Counted from the stretch's first letter, positions 1-7,116 are shown. The stretch is 16,193 nucleotides of DNA from an uncultured Sphingomonadales bacterium (GCA_903958285.1 CAJBSR010000572.1:1-16193); one strand, 5' to 3'. The notes: generated by a model not told the origin, from the letters alone. Made by a program: numbers and translations.

Positions 1-1
1 C

Positions 2-40
2 ACCATGCTTCGCATGGTCCCCCTCCCCCGGTGGGGGAGG
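2..40. repeat. Tandem double palindrome at the window start
   Basis: Two perfect short inverted repeats sit next to each other. The first is ACCATGC (2-8), loop TTC, GCATGGT (12-18). The second is CCTCCCCC (22-29), loop GGT, GGGGGAGG (33-40). The arrangement resembles the short intergenic palindromes dispersed through sphingomonad genomes. The 3' arm of the second hairpin also supplies the only Shine-Dalgarno-like sequence for the dehydrogenase gene starting at 45. Copy number cannot be judged from one window. Confidence 0.65.
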
Positions 41-44
41 ATTG

Positions 45-1613
45 ATGCGGACTTACCTTTCCGCCGCGCAGACCTATCGCGACGCGGCCCGTGTCGCGTT
101 AGCATCGCGCGACCAAGAGGATCAGCGCGCCGCCCATGGCTTTGCTTGGGTCGCGACCAGTGTGGCGGCCCTCGAAGCCATGCTCGACTGGCGGGCGCGC
201 AATGGCGATGCCAATCCGGTTGACGCGCTGGTCGCAGACCTTGCCTTTGCCGAAACCATCGCGCAGCTCATCGGTGGTCTGCCGATGGGGCAGAATGAAA
301 TCTTCCGCCCTGCTGATCTTGGGCTGGGTGAGTCCGCCCGGACACTCGCACAGGCTTGCGCGCCGTTGCTCGACGCGGACTATGCTGCGACGCGGGCCGC
401 TGTTGGCCAACATCTGGGGGCCGGAAATTGGCCCAGCGAAAGCTTTCACGATGCCGAGCTCGATGCCATCCGTGATCAGTTCCGCCGCTTCACCGATGCC
501 GAAATCCTACCGCATGCGCATAAATGGCATCTGGCCAATGATCTGATCCCTGATGCGACGGTCGCGGCGATGGCGGAACTGGGCACCTTTGGCGTCTGCA
601 TTCCCGAAGACTTTGGCGGGCTGGGCCTCTCCAAACTCGTCATGTGCATCGTCACTGAAGAATTGTCGCGCGGCTGGATCGGCGCGGGGTCGCTCGGCAC
701 GCGGTCAGAAATTGCGGGCGAACTCATCACGCTGGGTGGGACAGACGCGCAAAAGGCGCATTGGCTCCCCAAGATCGCAAGCGGGGAGGTGCTGCCGACC
801 GCCGTGTTCACGGAACCCGACACCGGCTCCGACCTCGGCTCGCTCCAGACACGGGCACGGCTGGAGGGTGATCATTGGGTCATCGACGGGGCCAAAACAT
901 GGATCACCCATGCCAGCCGGTCAGACATGATGACGCTGCTCGCCCGCACGCTCCCTGATGCGAAGGGCTATGCGGGTTTGTCGATGCTGCTCGTCCCCAA
1001 GCCGCGCGGGACAGACGCTGATCTGTTCCCGGCATCCGGCATGTCGGGCAGCGAGATCGAAGTGCTCGGCTATCGCGGGATGCGTGAATATGCGTTGCAG
1101 TTCGACGCGATGACCGCACCTGCCGATGCGTTGCTCGGCGGCGAAGAAGGTCAGGGCTTCAAGCAATTGATGCGCACCTTTGAAGGCGCCCGCATTCAGA
1201 CGGCGGCTCGTGCCGTGGGGGTGGCGAAACGCGCGCTGGAACTGGGTCTGGATTATGCGCTGGGCCGCAAGCAATTCGGCAAGGCGATTGTCACCTTCCC
1301 GCGTGTGTCGGACAAATTGGCGATGAGCCTTGTTGATCTCATCCTCTCGCGTGAACTGACGTATGCGGCGGCGCGCGCCAAGGATTCGGGCAAGCGCTGT
1401 GACATCGAGGCGGGCATGGCGAAGCTGCTCGCGGCGCGCACGGCCTGGTCCAATGCCGATGCCGCGCTTCAGGTTCATGGCGGCAATGGCTATGCGCTCG
1501 AATATGAAATCAGCCGCATCCTGTGCGACGCGCGCATCCTCAACATCTTTGAAGGCGCGGCCGAAATTCAGGCGCAGGTGATCGCCAAGGGCTTGGCCGG
1601 AGGGCGCAACTGA
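45..1613 (+). CDS. mcd: (2S)-methylsuccinyl-CoA dehydrogenase (acyl-CoA dehydrogenase family)
   Basis: A flavin acyl-CoA dehydrogenase that should oxidise (2S)-methylsuccinyl-CoA to mesaconyl-C1-CoA, passing electrons to electron-transfer flavoprotein; Mcd is an ethylmalonyl-CoA pathway enzyme. At 522 residues it is much longer than a standard family member (about 380). The surplus is an N-terminal extension of about 135 residues containing [18 protein letters not shown] and [17 protein letters not shown], which I recognise as Mcd-specific. The core carries [14 protein letters not shown] (about 253-266), [41 protein letters not shown], and the catalytic Glu in [10 protein letters not shown] (about 503). 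I chose ATG 45 because the purine-rich stretch 33-40 lies just upstream; TTG 42 would leave only one base of spacing. The stop overlaps the next start by one base, so the genes are coupled. The family call is firm and the subfamily call strong; the substrate is inferred from resemblance. Confidence 0.87.
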   Translation: MRTYLSAAQTYRDAARVALASRDQEDQRAAHGFAWVATSVAALEAMLDWRARNGDANPVDALVADLAFAETIAQLIGGLPMGQNEIFRPADLGLGESARTLAQACAPLLDADYAATRAAVGQHLGAGNWPSESFHDAELDAIRDQFRRFTDAEILPHAHKWHLANDLIPDATVAAMAELGTFGVCIPEDFGGLGLSKLVMCIVTEELSRGWIGAGSLGTRSEIAGELITLGGTDAQKAHWLPKIASGEVLPTAVFTEPDTGSDLGSLQTRARLEGDHWVIDGAKTWITHASRSDMMTLLARTLPDAKGYAGLSMLLVPKPRGTDADLFPASGMSGSEIEVLGYRGMREYALQFDAMTAPADALLGGEEGQGFKQLMRTFEGARIQTAARAVGVAKRALELGLDYALGRKQFGKAIVTFPRVSDKLAMSLVDLILSRELTYAAARAKDSGKRCDIEAGMAKLLAARTAWSNADAALQVHGGNGYALEYEISRILCDARILNIFEGAAEIQAQVIAKGLAGGRN

Positions 1614-2470
1614 TGGGGGCGTGGGACGACTGGGTCGGCCGGATCGAGACGCGGATGGACCGGATCGACACGGGGATGGCATCGCGCTGGCTGGCGATGC
1701 TCGATCGCGACATTTCGGCGGATGGCGTGATGCCGCAGGCGATCCACTGGGCGCTCTGTCTGCCCGACGCGCGGACCGCGCAACTTGGGCCGGATGGTCA
1801 CCCGCTGCGCGATGACAGCCCGGACTCCTTCCTGCCCCCCGTGCCACTGCCGCGCCGGATGTGGGCGTCGAGCAAGGTCGCGTTTATGGCTCCTCTCAAG
1901 ATCGACGACACCATCACGCGGACGTCCAAGGTCCTGTCGGTCACCGCCAAATCCGGCGGGTCAGGCGATCTTGTCTTTGTAGAGGTGGAGCATCAGACGA
2001 ACAATCAAGACGGCACCGCTGTCCGTGAGGTCCAGTCCATCGTCTATCGCGGTGCTGCGCCTGCCGGGAGCGCTCCGGTGCCGCCGCCGCCGGGGCCGGA
2101 GCTTTTCGACCCCGCAGGATGGGACGCGCACCGCGCGCTCGTCCCGACGGAGCCTTTGCTGTTCCGCTTCTCCGCGCTGACCTTCAACAGCCACCGCATC
2201 CATTATGACCTGCCCTATGCGACCGCCGAAGAGGGGTATCGCGGGCTCGTCGTCCATGGGCCGCTGACGGCGACCAAGCTGCTGCAACTGGCGCAGGCGG
2301 AGTTGGGCGACAATGCGCTCGTCAGCTTCGCCTTCCGGGGCACGTCCCCTGCCATCTGTGGGGAGGTGCTGCATCTTGTGATGCGCGGGCAGGGCAATGA
2401 CATTGAACTTGGGGCCTTTGCCTCTGATGGCCGTCAGGTGATGGCCGCCACCGCAACCGGGAAAGACTGA
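1613..2470 (+). CDS. Double-hotdog (HTD2/MaoC-like) hydratase, likely mesaconyl-C4-/itaconyl-CoA hydratase
   Basis: A 285-residue double-hotdog hydratase. The N-terminal half (about 5-145) is the FAS1-like MaoC_dehydrat_N fold, with a run of prolines and RRMWASSKVAF (81-91). The C-terminal half (about 165-280) is the catalytic hotdog, with SALTFNSHRIHYDLPYA: N192 and H197 match the acid-x4-His dyad of MaoC hydratases, and GLVVHGPLTA (211-220) follows. Length and motifs match the Chloroflexus mesaconyl-C4-CoA hydratase and Pseudomonas itaconyl-CoA hydratase group, which form citramalyl-CoA, better than the roughly 340-residue mesaconyl-C1-CoA hydratase of the ethylmalonyl-CoA pathway. GGAGG at 1599-1603 lies nine bases before the ATG. 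The gene overlaps mcd by one base (TGATG) and ends one base before the next dehydrogenase. The fold is sure; the exact substrate is inferred. Confidence 0.8.
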   Translation: MGAWDDWVGRIETRMDRIDTGMASRWLAMLDRDISADGVMPQAIHWALCLPDARTAQLGPDGHPLRDDSPDSFLPPVPLPRRMWASSKVAFMAPLKIDDTITRTSKVLSVTAKSGGSGDLVFVEVEHQTNNQDGTAVREVQSIVYRGAAPAGSAPVPPPPGPELFDPAGWDAHRALVPTEPLLFRFSALTFNSHRIHYDLPYATAEEGYRGLVVHGPLTATKLLQLAQAELGDNALVSFAFRGTSPAICGEVLHLVMRGQGNDIELGAFASDGRQVMAATATGKD

Positions 2471-2471
2471 C

Positions 2472-3629
2472 ATGAGCGAGACCAACGACATCGCCGAAAT
2501 CCGCCGCGCCGTGCAGGCGCTTTGCGCGGAATTCCCCGGCGAATATTGGCGCGCAAAGGACGCTGCGCGTGCCTATCCGGGGGAGTTCGTAGACGCTCTC
2601 ACTAAAGCCGGGTTCCTCGCCGCCCTCATTCCGGAAAGCTATGGCGGCTCGGGCCTCAGCCTCGATGCCGCTGCGATCATCATGGAGGAAATTCAGGCGG
2701 CAGGCTGCAACGGCGCGTCGGCGCACGCGCAGATGTACATCATGAACACGCTTCTCAAATATGGCAGTGAGGATCAGAAAGCGAAGTATCTGCCTGGCAT
2801 CGCCAACGGGTCGCTGCGTTTGCAGGCTTTCGGTGTCTCTGAACCGACCAGCGGCACGGACACCCTCTCGCTGCGCACCGTCGCTGTGCGGGACGGCGAT
2901 GACTACGTCATCAACGGCCAGAAGATCTGGACGAGCCGCGCGGAATATTCGGACCTGATGCTCCTCCTTGCCCGCACCACCCCGCGGGAAGAGGTGGCCA
3001 GCAAGACCGAAGGCCTCTCCATCTTCCTCGTCGATATGCGCGAGGTTGTCGGCAACGGTATGACCATCAAGCCCATCCGCACGATGATGAACCACTCGAC
3101 GACCGAGGTGTTCTTCGATGACATGCGCATCCCCGCGAGCGCGCTGATCGGCGAAGAGGGCAAGGGCTTCCGCTACATCCTCTCCGGCATGAATGCCGAA
3201 CGCATCCTGATCGCGGCGGAATGTATCGGCGACGCCAAATGGTTCATCAACAAGGCGACCGACTATGCCAAGGAACGGCAGGTCTTCGGCCGCGCCATCG
3301 GCCAGAACCAGGGCGTCCAGTTCCCCATCGCCCGTTGCTATGCGCAGATGTGCGCGGCGGAACTGATGGTCCACCACGCCGCGCAAGTGTTCGACGCAGG
3401 CGGCAATCCGGGCGCGGAAGCCAATATGGCGAAGATGCTCGCCTCAGAAGCGAGCTGGGCGGCTGCCGACATGTGCGTACAGACGCACGGCGGCTTCGGC
3501 TTTGCGGAAGAATATGACGTTGAACGCAAGTTCCGCGAGGCGCGGCTCTATACCGTCGCGCCCATCAGCACGAATTTGATCCTCAGCTATCTGTCAGAGC
3601 ATGTGCTGGGGTTGCCGCGGAGTTACTGA
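2472..3629 (+). CDS. Acyl-CoA dehydrogenase, third gene of the C5-dicarboxyl-CoA operon
   Basis: A standard-length acyl-CoA dehydrogenase of 385 residues. Visible landmarks are IPESYGGSGLSLD (53-65), FGVSEPTSGTDTLS (120-133), NGQKIWTSRAEYSDLMLLLAR (148-168), GEEGKGFRYILSGMNAERI (227-245), ERQVFGRAIGQNQGVQF (268-284) and QTHGGFGFAEEYDVER (337-352). The C-terminal segment reads LYTVAPISTN (359-368), so the usual catalytic Glu of the YEG-T motif is absent. Glu243 in MNAERI sits where isovaleryl-CoA and long-chain dehydrogenases carry their base in helix G, so the base has probably moved there. The protein resembles the dehydrogenase next to itaconyl-CoA hydratase in the Pseudomonas aeruginosa itaconate cluster, whose substrate I do not know. 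It starts one base after the hydratase stop, with GGGAAAG upstream. The family is certain and the substrate unknown. Confidence 0.85.
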   Translation: MSETNDIAEIRRAVQALCAEFPGEYWRAKDAARAYPGEFVDALTKAGFLAALIPESYGGSGLSLDAAAIIMEEIQAAGCNGASAHAQMYIMNTLLKYGSEDQKAKYLPGIANGSLRLQAFGVSEPTSGTDTLSLRTVAVRDGDDYVINGQKIWTSRAEYSDLMLLLARTTPREEVASKTEGLSIFLVDMREVVGNGMTIKPIRTMMNHSTTEVFFDDMRIPASALIGEEGKGFRYILSGMNAERILIAAECIGDAKWFINKATDYAKERQVFGRAIGQNQGVQFPIARCYAQMCAAELMVHHAAQVFDAGGNPGAEANMAKMLASEASWAAADMCVQTHGGFGFAEEYDVERKFREARLYTVAPISTNLILSYLSEHVLGLPRSY

Positions 3630-3654
3630 CGGGGGCGCCCCTCACCATTCCCTT

Positions 3655-3712
3655 CGTGTCGAGCGAAGTCGAGACACGTGGCGCCATACGTCCCTCGACG
3701 TCGCTCGGGACG
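3655..3712. repeat. Two inverted copies of a 24-base palindrome between converging genes
   Basis: Element 1 is 3655-3678, with outer arms CGTGTC and GACACG. Element 2 is 3689-3712, with outer arms CGTCCC and GGGACG. The reverse complement of element 1 has the same 12-base centre as element 2 (TCGAC, then T or G, then TCGCTC), so they are the same element in opposite orientation with different arms. They lie between the 3' ends of the dehydrogenase (3629) and the aldehyde dehydrogenase (3724), a common place for REP-like elements. They may help end transcription, although no clear T-tract follows either one. Confidence 0.7.
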
Positions 3713-3723
3713 AACGGTGTGTT

Positions 3724-5232
3724 TTAAATCTCGAACGTCACGCCCTGCGCCAGTGGCAGCGCGCTCCCATAGTTCACCGTGCTCGTCTGGCGCCGCATAT
3801 AGGCTTTCCAGCTGTCGGACCCGGATTCCCGCCCGCCGCCGGTTTCTTTCTCGCCGCCAAAAGCCCCGCCAATTTCCGCGCCCGAGGTGCCAATGTTGAC
3901 GTTGGCGATGCCGCAGTCGCTGCCTGCGGCGGACGTGAACAGCTCCGCCTCGCGCAGGTCCGTTGTGAAGATGGACGAGGAGAGGCCCTGCGGCACCGCG
4001 TTCTGGAGGGCAATGGCTTCTTCGAGTGTGTCATAGGCAAAGACGTAGAGGATCGGCGCGAAGGTTTCGGTCAACGCCGGGCCGTCATGTGCGGGTAGGC
4101 TGACGACTACGGGGGTGACGTAAACGCCGGGGCAGTCGATGCGCGCACCGCCGGTGACCGTGCCGCCCATATCTTGGGCGGCGGTGAGTGCAGCTTGCAT
4201 CGCATCAAAGGCGGCTTCGTCGATCAGCGGCCCCATCAGCGTGTCGGTGTCGCGGGGGTCGCCGATGCGAATTGACGATGCCGCCGCGCGGATGCGGGCC
4301 AGCATGTCATCATGGATGGGGCGTTCCACGAACAGGCGGCGCAGCGAGGTGCAGCGCTGGCCGCTCGTGCCCATGAACCCGAAGGCCGAGGCACGCAGGG
4401 CCAGATCAAGGTCCGCCTTGGCGCTGACGATTGTCGCGTTGTTGCCGCCGAGTTCGAGCAGTGACCGGCCAAAGCGGCGGGCGACGCGCTCGCCCACAAT
4501 GCGGCCCATCCGCGTGCTGCCCGTGGCCGAGACAAGGCGAATGCGCGGATCATCGGTGAGGGCCGCGCCCGTATCTGCGCCGCCGAGGATCAGCTGGGAG
4601 AGATGCGGAGGAGCCGCTTCAAAATCCGCTGCCACCGTCTCAAGCAACGCTTGCACAGCAAGGGCTGTGAGCGGGGTCTTCTCCGACGGTTTCCAGATGA
4701 TGCTGTTACCGCAGACGAGCGCCAGCGCGGCATTCCATGACCAGACCGCGACGGGAAAGTTGAAGGCGGTAATGATGCCGACCGGCCCGAGCGGATGCCA
4801 TGTTTCACTCATCCGGTGCATCGGGCGTTCGCTGGCGATGGTGAGGCCGTAGAGCTGACGGGACAGGCCGACCGCGAAATCGCAAATGTCGATCATCTCC
4901 TGCACTTCGCCCAGCCCTTCGGAAATGGGCTTGCCACAGTCGAGCGTCACCAGTTCGCCCAGTGCCTGCTTGTTGTCGCGCAGGGCATTGCCGAGGCGGC
5001 GGACGAGCTCTCCCCGCACGGGGGCCGGGACGGTGCGCCATTGGTGGAAGGCGTCTTCGGCACGAGCGGCAGCAACGGCGACGTCATCGGTGGATGCATC
5101 GGCGACGGTGGCCACAATGGCGCCGTCAATGGGGGAGGCGATGGCGCGCGCGCCGGAGGTCCAGCGGGCTTCCTCTACGCCGAGTGAGGTGAGGAGGGTG
5201 CGGATATGATCGGGGGTTGAGGGCAGGGTCAT
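3724..5232 (-). CDS. amaB: ALDH7-family aldehyde dehydrogenase (antiquitin/AmaB type)
   Basis: An NAD(P)-dependent aldehyde dehydrogenase of 502 residues. The ALDH7 group oxidises alpha-aminoadipate semialdehyde (in equilibrium with piperideine-6-carboxylate) to aminoadipate in lysine and pipecolate breakdown. Catalytic residues are visible: N158 in AFNFP, K181 in WKPSEKTP, E260 in LELGGNN, C294 in GQRCTS and E389 in ETFAP. The segment CGIANVNIGTSGAEIGGAFG, followed by GEKETGGGRESGSDSWKAYM (440-479), is characteristic of ALDH7. The start at 5232 fits the family N-terminus, but I see no good Shine-Dalgarno before it. No other lysine-pathway gene is visible beside it, and a palindromic element (5276-5362) separates it from the ribosomal operon. 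The family is very likely; the substrate comes from family knowledge, and the symbol follows the Pseudomonas naming. Confidence 0.85.
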   Translation of the reverse strand: MTLPSTPDHIRTLLTSLGVEEARWTSGARAIASPIDGAIVATVADASTDDVAVAAARAEDAFHQWRTVPAPVRGELVRRLGNALRDNKQALGELVTLDCGKPISEGLGEVQEMIDICDFAVGLSRQLYGLTIASERPMHRMSETWHPLGPVGIITAFNFPVAVWSWNAALALVCGNSIIWKPSEKTPLTALAVQALLETVAADFEAAPPHLSQLILGGADTGAALTDDPRIRLVSATGSTRMGRIVGERVARRFGRSLLELGGNNATIVSAKADLDLALRASAFGFMGTSGQRCTSLRRLFVERPIHDDMLARIRAAASSIRIGDPRDTDTLMGPLIDEAAFDAMQAALTAAQDMGGTVTGGARIDCPGVYVTPVVVSLPAHDGPALTETFAPILYVFAYDTLEEAIALQNAVPQGLSSSIFTTDLREAELFTSAAGSDCGIANVNIGTSGAEIGGAFGGEKETGGGRESGSDSWKAYMRRQTSTVNYGSALPLAQGVTFEI

Positions 5233-5275
5233 GAACCAGCTTTAGGAGACCTGTGCGGCGAAGGAAAGTTGGACA

Positions 5276-5362
5276 CCCGTTTGGGCTGAGCTTGTCGAAG
5301 CCCTGTCCTTTCACTTTTGCACCCAGAAAGGGCGGCCCTTCGACAGGCTCAGGGCGAGCGGG
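5276..5362. repeat. 87-base palindromic intergenic element, copy A
   Basis: The left arm core CTGAGCTTGTCGAAG (5286-5300) is matched by the right arm core CTTCGACAGGCTCAG (5338-5352), complementary at 14 of 15 positions, and flanked by CCCG and CGGG. The left 35 or so bases differ from copy B (12746-12832) by one base near the arm centre. Both copies are intergenic, upstream of a minus-strand gene. The form is that of REP/BIME-like elements; nothing in the window would mobilise it. Confidence 0.75.
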
Positions 5363-5388
5363 TTTTGTGTCAGGCTCCACCCTCAAAC

Positions 5389-5419
5389 AAAAAAGGCCGA
5401 CCCGAAGGCCGACCTTTTT
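5389..5419 (-). terminator. Intrinsic terminator of the rpsF-rpsR-rplI operon
   Basis: On the minus strand an A-tract leads into GGTCGGCC, loop TTCG, then GGTCGGCC and a run of six Ts. The eight central pairs, two of them G-T wobbles, close on a C-TTCG-G tetraloop, an unusually stable cap, and the flanking A/T runs extend the stem. It starts about 27 bases after the rplI stop. The A-run on the other side means it could also work on the plus strand. Confidence 0.88.
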
Positions 5420-5445
5420 CGTGAACTTGACTGTCGGATAACCGA

Positions 5446-6054
5446 TCAGGCGTCGTCCGAACCTTCCGCCGCGGCGGGGGCTTCGGTGCCTTCTTCGGCA
5501 ATCGTGCCGGGTTCGGCATTGGGATCGAAATCTTCGGTGAACCCTGCGACGTCCTTTTCGAACATCGAGGCCATGACATCGACACCCTGGCTCTGCAGAT
5601 CGGCTTCTTCCGGCGAGCGGGCAACGTTCACCTTGATGGTGACCGACACGTCCGCGTGGAGTGAGACCTTCACTTCATACAGGCCAATAGCCTTGATCGG
5701 CTTGTCGAGGACGATCTGCTGCTTGCCGACCTTTTTGCCATCAGCGACGAGCGCTTCGACAATGTCGCGCACAGCCACTGAACCATAAAGCTGGCCAGTG
5801 TTAGACGCCTGACGGATGAGCGTAACCGAGACGCCGTCAATGCCCTTGGAGGCCGCTTCGGCTTCCGTACGCTTGACTTCGTTATCGGCGACGATCTTCG
5901 CCTTATTTGCTTCAAACAGCTTGCGGTTGGCTTCGTTGGCACGAAGCGCCTTGTTGCGCGGCAACAGGAAGTTGCGGGCAAAGCCGTTCTTGACGGTGAC
6001 CACGTCACCGATTGCGCCGAGCTTTTCGACGCGTTCGAGAAGGATGACTTCCAT
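5446..6054 (-). CDS. rplI: 50S ribosomal protein L9
   Basis: Ribosomal protein L9 binds 23S rRNA at the base of the L1 stalk. The N-terminal domain (1-50) carries the signature region GDVVTVKNGFARNFLLPRNKAL (16-37), followed by the long connecting helix rich in A, K, E and N, then the C-terminal domain with GQLYGSVAVRDI, IVLDKPIKAIGLYEVKVSLH and VSVTIKVNVAR. At 202 residues it is about 50 longer than the usual 149. The surplus is an acidic, Ala/Glu-rich tail ending in EGSDDA, as seen in other alphaproteobacteria. The start has AAGGAA eight bases upstream. It is last in the operon, 12 bases after rpsR, and is followed by the tetraloop terminator. Confidence 0.98.
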   Translation of the reverse strand: MEVILLERVEKLGAIGDVVTVKNGFARNFLLPRNKALRANEANRKLFEANKAKIVADNEVKRTEAEAASKGIDGVSVTLIRQASNTGQLYGSVAVRDIVEALVADGKKVGKQQIVLDKPIKAIGLYEVKVSLHADVSVTIKVNVARSPEEADLQSQGVDVMASMFEKDVAGFTEDFDPNAEPGTIAEEGTEAPAAAEGSDDA

Positions 6055-6066
6055 CGGGTGTATTCC

Positions 6067-6291
6067 TTACTTCACGATGAAGGGCAGAAGCCCGATGTGA
6101 CGGGCGCGCTTGATGGCCTGGGCCAGTTCGCGCTGCTTCTTTGCAGAAACGGCGGTGATGCGCGACGGAACGATCTTGCCACGTTCAGAGACAAAGCCCT
6201 GAAGCAGACGGACGTCCTTATAATCGATCTTCGGGGCGTTCTTGGCTGCGAACGGGCAGCTCTTGCGCCGGCGGAAAAATGGGCGTGCCAT
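6067..6291 (-). CDS. rpsR: 30S ribosomal protein S18
   Basis: Ribosomal protein S18 pairs with S6 on the platform of the 30S subunit. The 74 residues are complete and typical: FRRRKSCPF near the N-terminus, then [20 protein letters not shown] and [20 protein letters not shown], ending in [12 protein letters not shown]. The start ATG has AAGGAAGG upstream at good spacing. It lies 15 bases after rpsF and 12 before rplI, the order found across proteobacteria. Confidence 0.98.
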   Translation of the reverse strand: MARPFFRRRKSCPFAAKNAPKIDYKDVRLLQGFVSERGKIVPSRITAVSAKKQRELAQAIKRARHIGLLPFIVK

Positions 6292-6306
6292 GGTCTGGTG
6301 CCTTCC

Positions 6307-6675
6307 TTAGAAATCTAGAGCTTCGTCGTCGCGGCGCGGCTTGCGGTCGCGCTCGCCCTTACGCATCATCACCGACGGACCGGCTTCCTGCTCATCAACC
6401 TTAACGGTCATGTAGCGGAGCACGTCTTCGTTGATCTGCGTCTGACGCTCGAGTTCGGCAACAACGTCGCCGGGTGCTTCGAAGGCAAGCATCACATAGT
6501 GAGCCTTGCGGTTCTTGGCGATTTTGTAGGCGAGGGTACGAAGGCCCCATGTTTCGGTCTTAGAGACCTTACCGCCGTTTGTTTCGACGATTTCGGTGGC
6601 TGTTGCCGCCAACGCGTCAACCTGGGCTTGAGCCAGATCCTGACGCGCAAGAAAAATGTGCTCATAAAGAGCCAT
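6307..6675 (-). CDS. rpsF: 30S ribosomal protein S6
   Basis: Ribosomal protein S6, first gene of the operon, partner of S18 in the 30S platform. The protein has 122 residues: [14 protein letters not shown] at the N-terminus, [20 protein letters not shown] (the conserved basic strand region), and [19 protein letters not shown], followed by a charged tail with [20 protein letters not shown] precedes the ATG with about eight bases between. In many bacteria the S6:S18 complex represses this operon by binding its leader. I looked for that structure upstream and could not make a convincing one. Confidence 0.98.
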   Translation of the reverse strand: MALYEHIFLARQDLAQAQVDALAATATEIVETNGGKVSKTETWGLRTLAYKIAKNRKAHYVMLAFEAPGDVVAELERQTQINEDVLRYMTVKVDEQEAGPSVMMRKGERDRKPRRDDEALDF

Positions 6676-6901
6676 AAAGCTTGCCTTTCCTGGCCGATCG
6701 CTGACGCCGCCCCATGCGGTCGCCCCTCCGGCTTTCTTCGATTCCCTTTTGGGGAAGGCGGGGCATTGGCGGATGCGGGGGCAAAAAGCAAGGGGCGAGG
6801 CGGCTCACTCAAAATAGCGCCGCCAAATGAGATGGTTAATAGCGCCGGAGCGGAGGTTGTTGTCCGTTCGAAAAGCCGGCGCGCGGTGTAGAGGATGCCG
6901 C

Positions 6902-7000
6902 ATGACCCCACGCCGCCGCAACAAAACGATTGATTGGATTGGCTTCATGCTGCTGGCCGTCATGGCGCTCAACGCCATGTGGCAGGCGGGGTATCAATAG
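6902..7000 (+). CDS. Possible 32-residue single-pass membrane protein
   Basis: An ATG at 6902 opens a 32-codon frame ending at TAG 6998-7000. AGAGGA lies six bases before the start, a good ribosome binding site. The protein begins with a basic N-terminus (MTPRRRNKTIDW) followed by one hydrophobic stretch, IGFMLLAVMALNAM, and ends in WQAGYQ. This is the layout of a small inner-membrane protein with its N-terminus in the cytoplasm by the positive-inside rule. I do not recognise the family. It is divergent from rpsF and stands alone. The binding site plus the charge pattern make it more than a chance frame, but 32 codons is short. Confidence 0.5.
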   Translation: MTPRRRNKTIDWIGFMLLAVMALNAMWQAGYQ

Positions 7001-7018
7001 GGGGTATTCTCTTCCTTC

Positions 7019-7116
7019 GTCATCCCGAACTTGTTTCGGGATAACGGGTCTGGGGCAGTCTACACCGGCCATATGAGAGGCGCCGCTCTGTTATGCTGAA
7101 ACAAGTTCAGCATGAC
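7019..7116. repeat. Two inverted copies of a 27-base palindrome
   Basis: Element 1 (7019-7045) has the stem ATCCCGAA / TTCGGGAT with loop CTTGT. Element 2 (7090-7116) has the stem ATGCTGAA / TTCAGCAT with loop ACAAG. The reverse complement of element 1 matches element 2 at every position except stem positions 6, 8, 20 and 22, where both members of each base pair changed together. The 44 bases between them show no special structure. They lie just after the stop of the xpaC-like gene and could mark the 3' end of that transcript, although neither is followed by a T-run. Confidence 0.75.

Noticed and set aside
921..1847. Long minus-strand open frame (308 codons) opposite mcd
   Set aside because: Low-complexity, Arg/His/Ala-rich product typical of antisense frames in GC-rich DNA; the mcd frame explains the region fully.
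2322..3386. Long minus-strand open frame (354 codons) opposite the hydratase and dehydrogenase
   Set aside because: An antisense shadow of well-recognised genes, crossing a gene boundary, with no domain.
4139..4852. Plus-strand open frame (237 codons) opposite the aldehyde dehydrogenase
   Set aside because: Composition is that of a shadow frame (Ser/Arg/Ala-rich) and the opposite strand encodes a complete ALDH7 enzyme.
6676..6760. S6:S18-binding autoregulatory hairpin in the rpsF leader
   Set aside because: CCG and GGA triplets are present, but I could not fold a stem that places them as a bulge and loop; without a computed structure the claim is too weak.
6763..6791. rpsF promoter with TTGCTT and CAATGC 17 bases apart
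   Set aside because: The spacing is right but the -10 has almost no match to consensus.
6832..6839. CtrA half-site (TTAACCAT on the minus strand)
   Set aside because: An eight-base match is expected about once in every two windows of this size, and no second half-site lies nearby.
7019..7116. CRISPR-like repeats
   Set aside because: Only two copies, in inverted orientation, with no spacer series and no cas gene.
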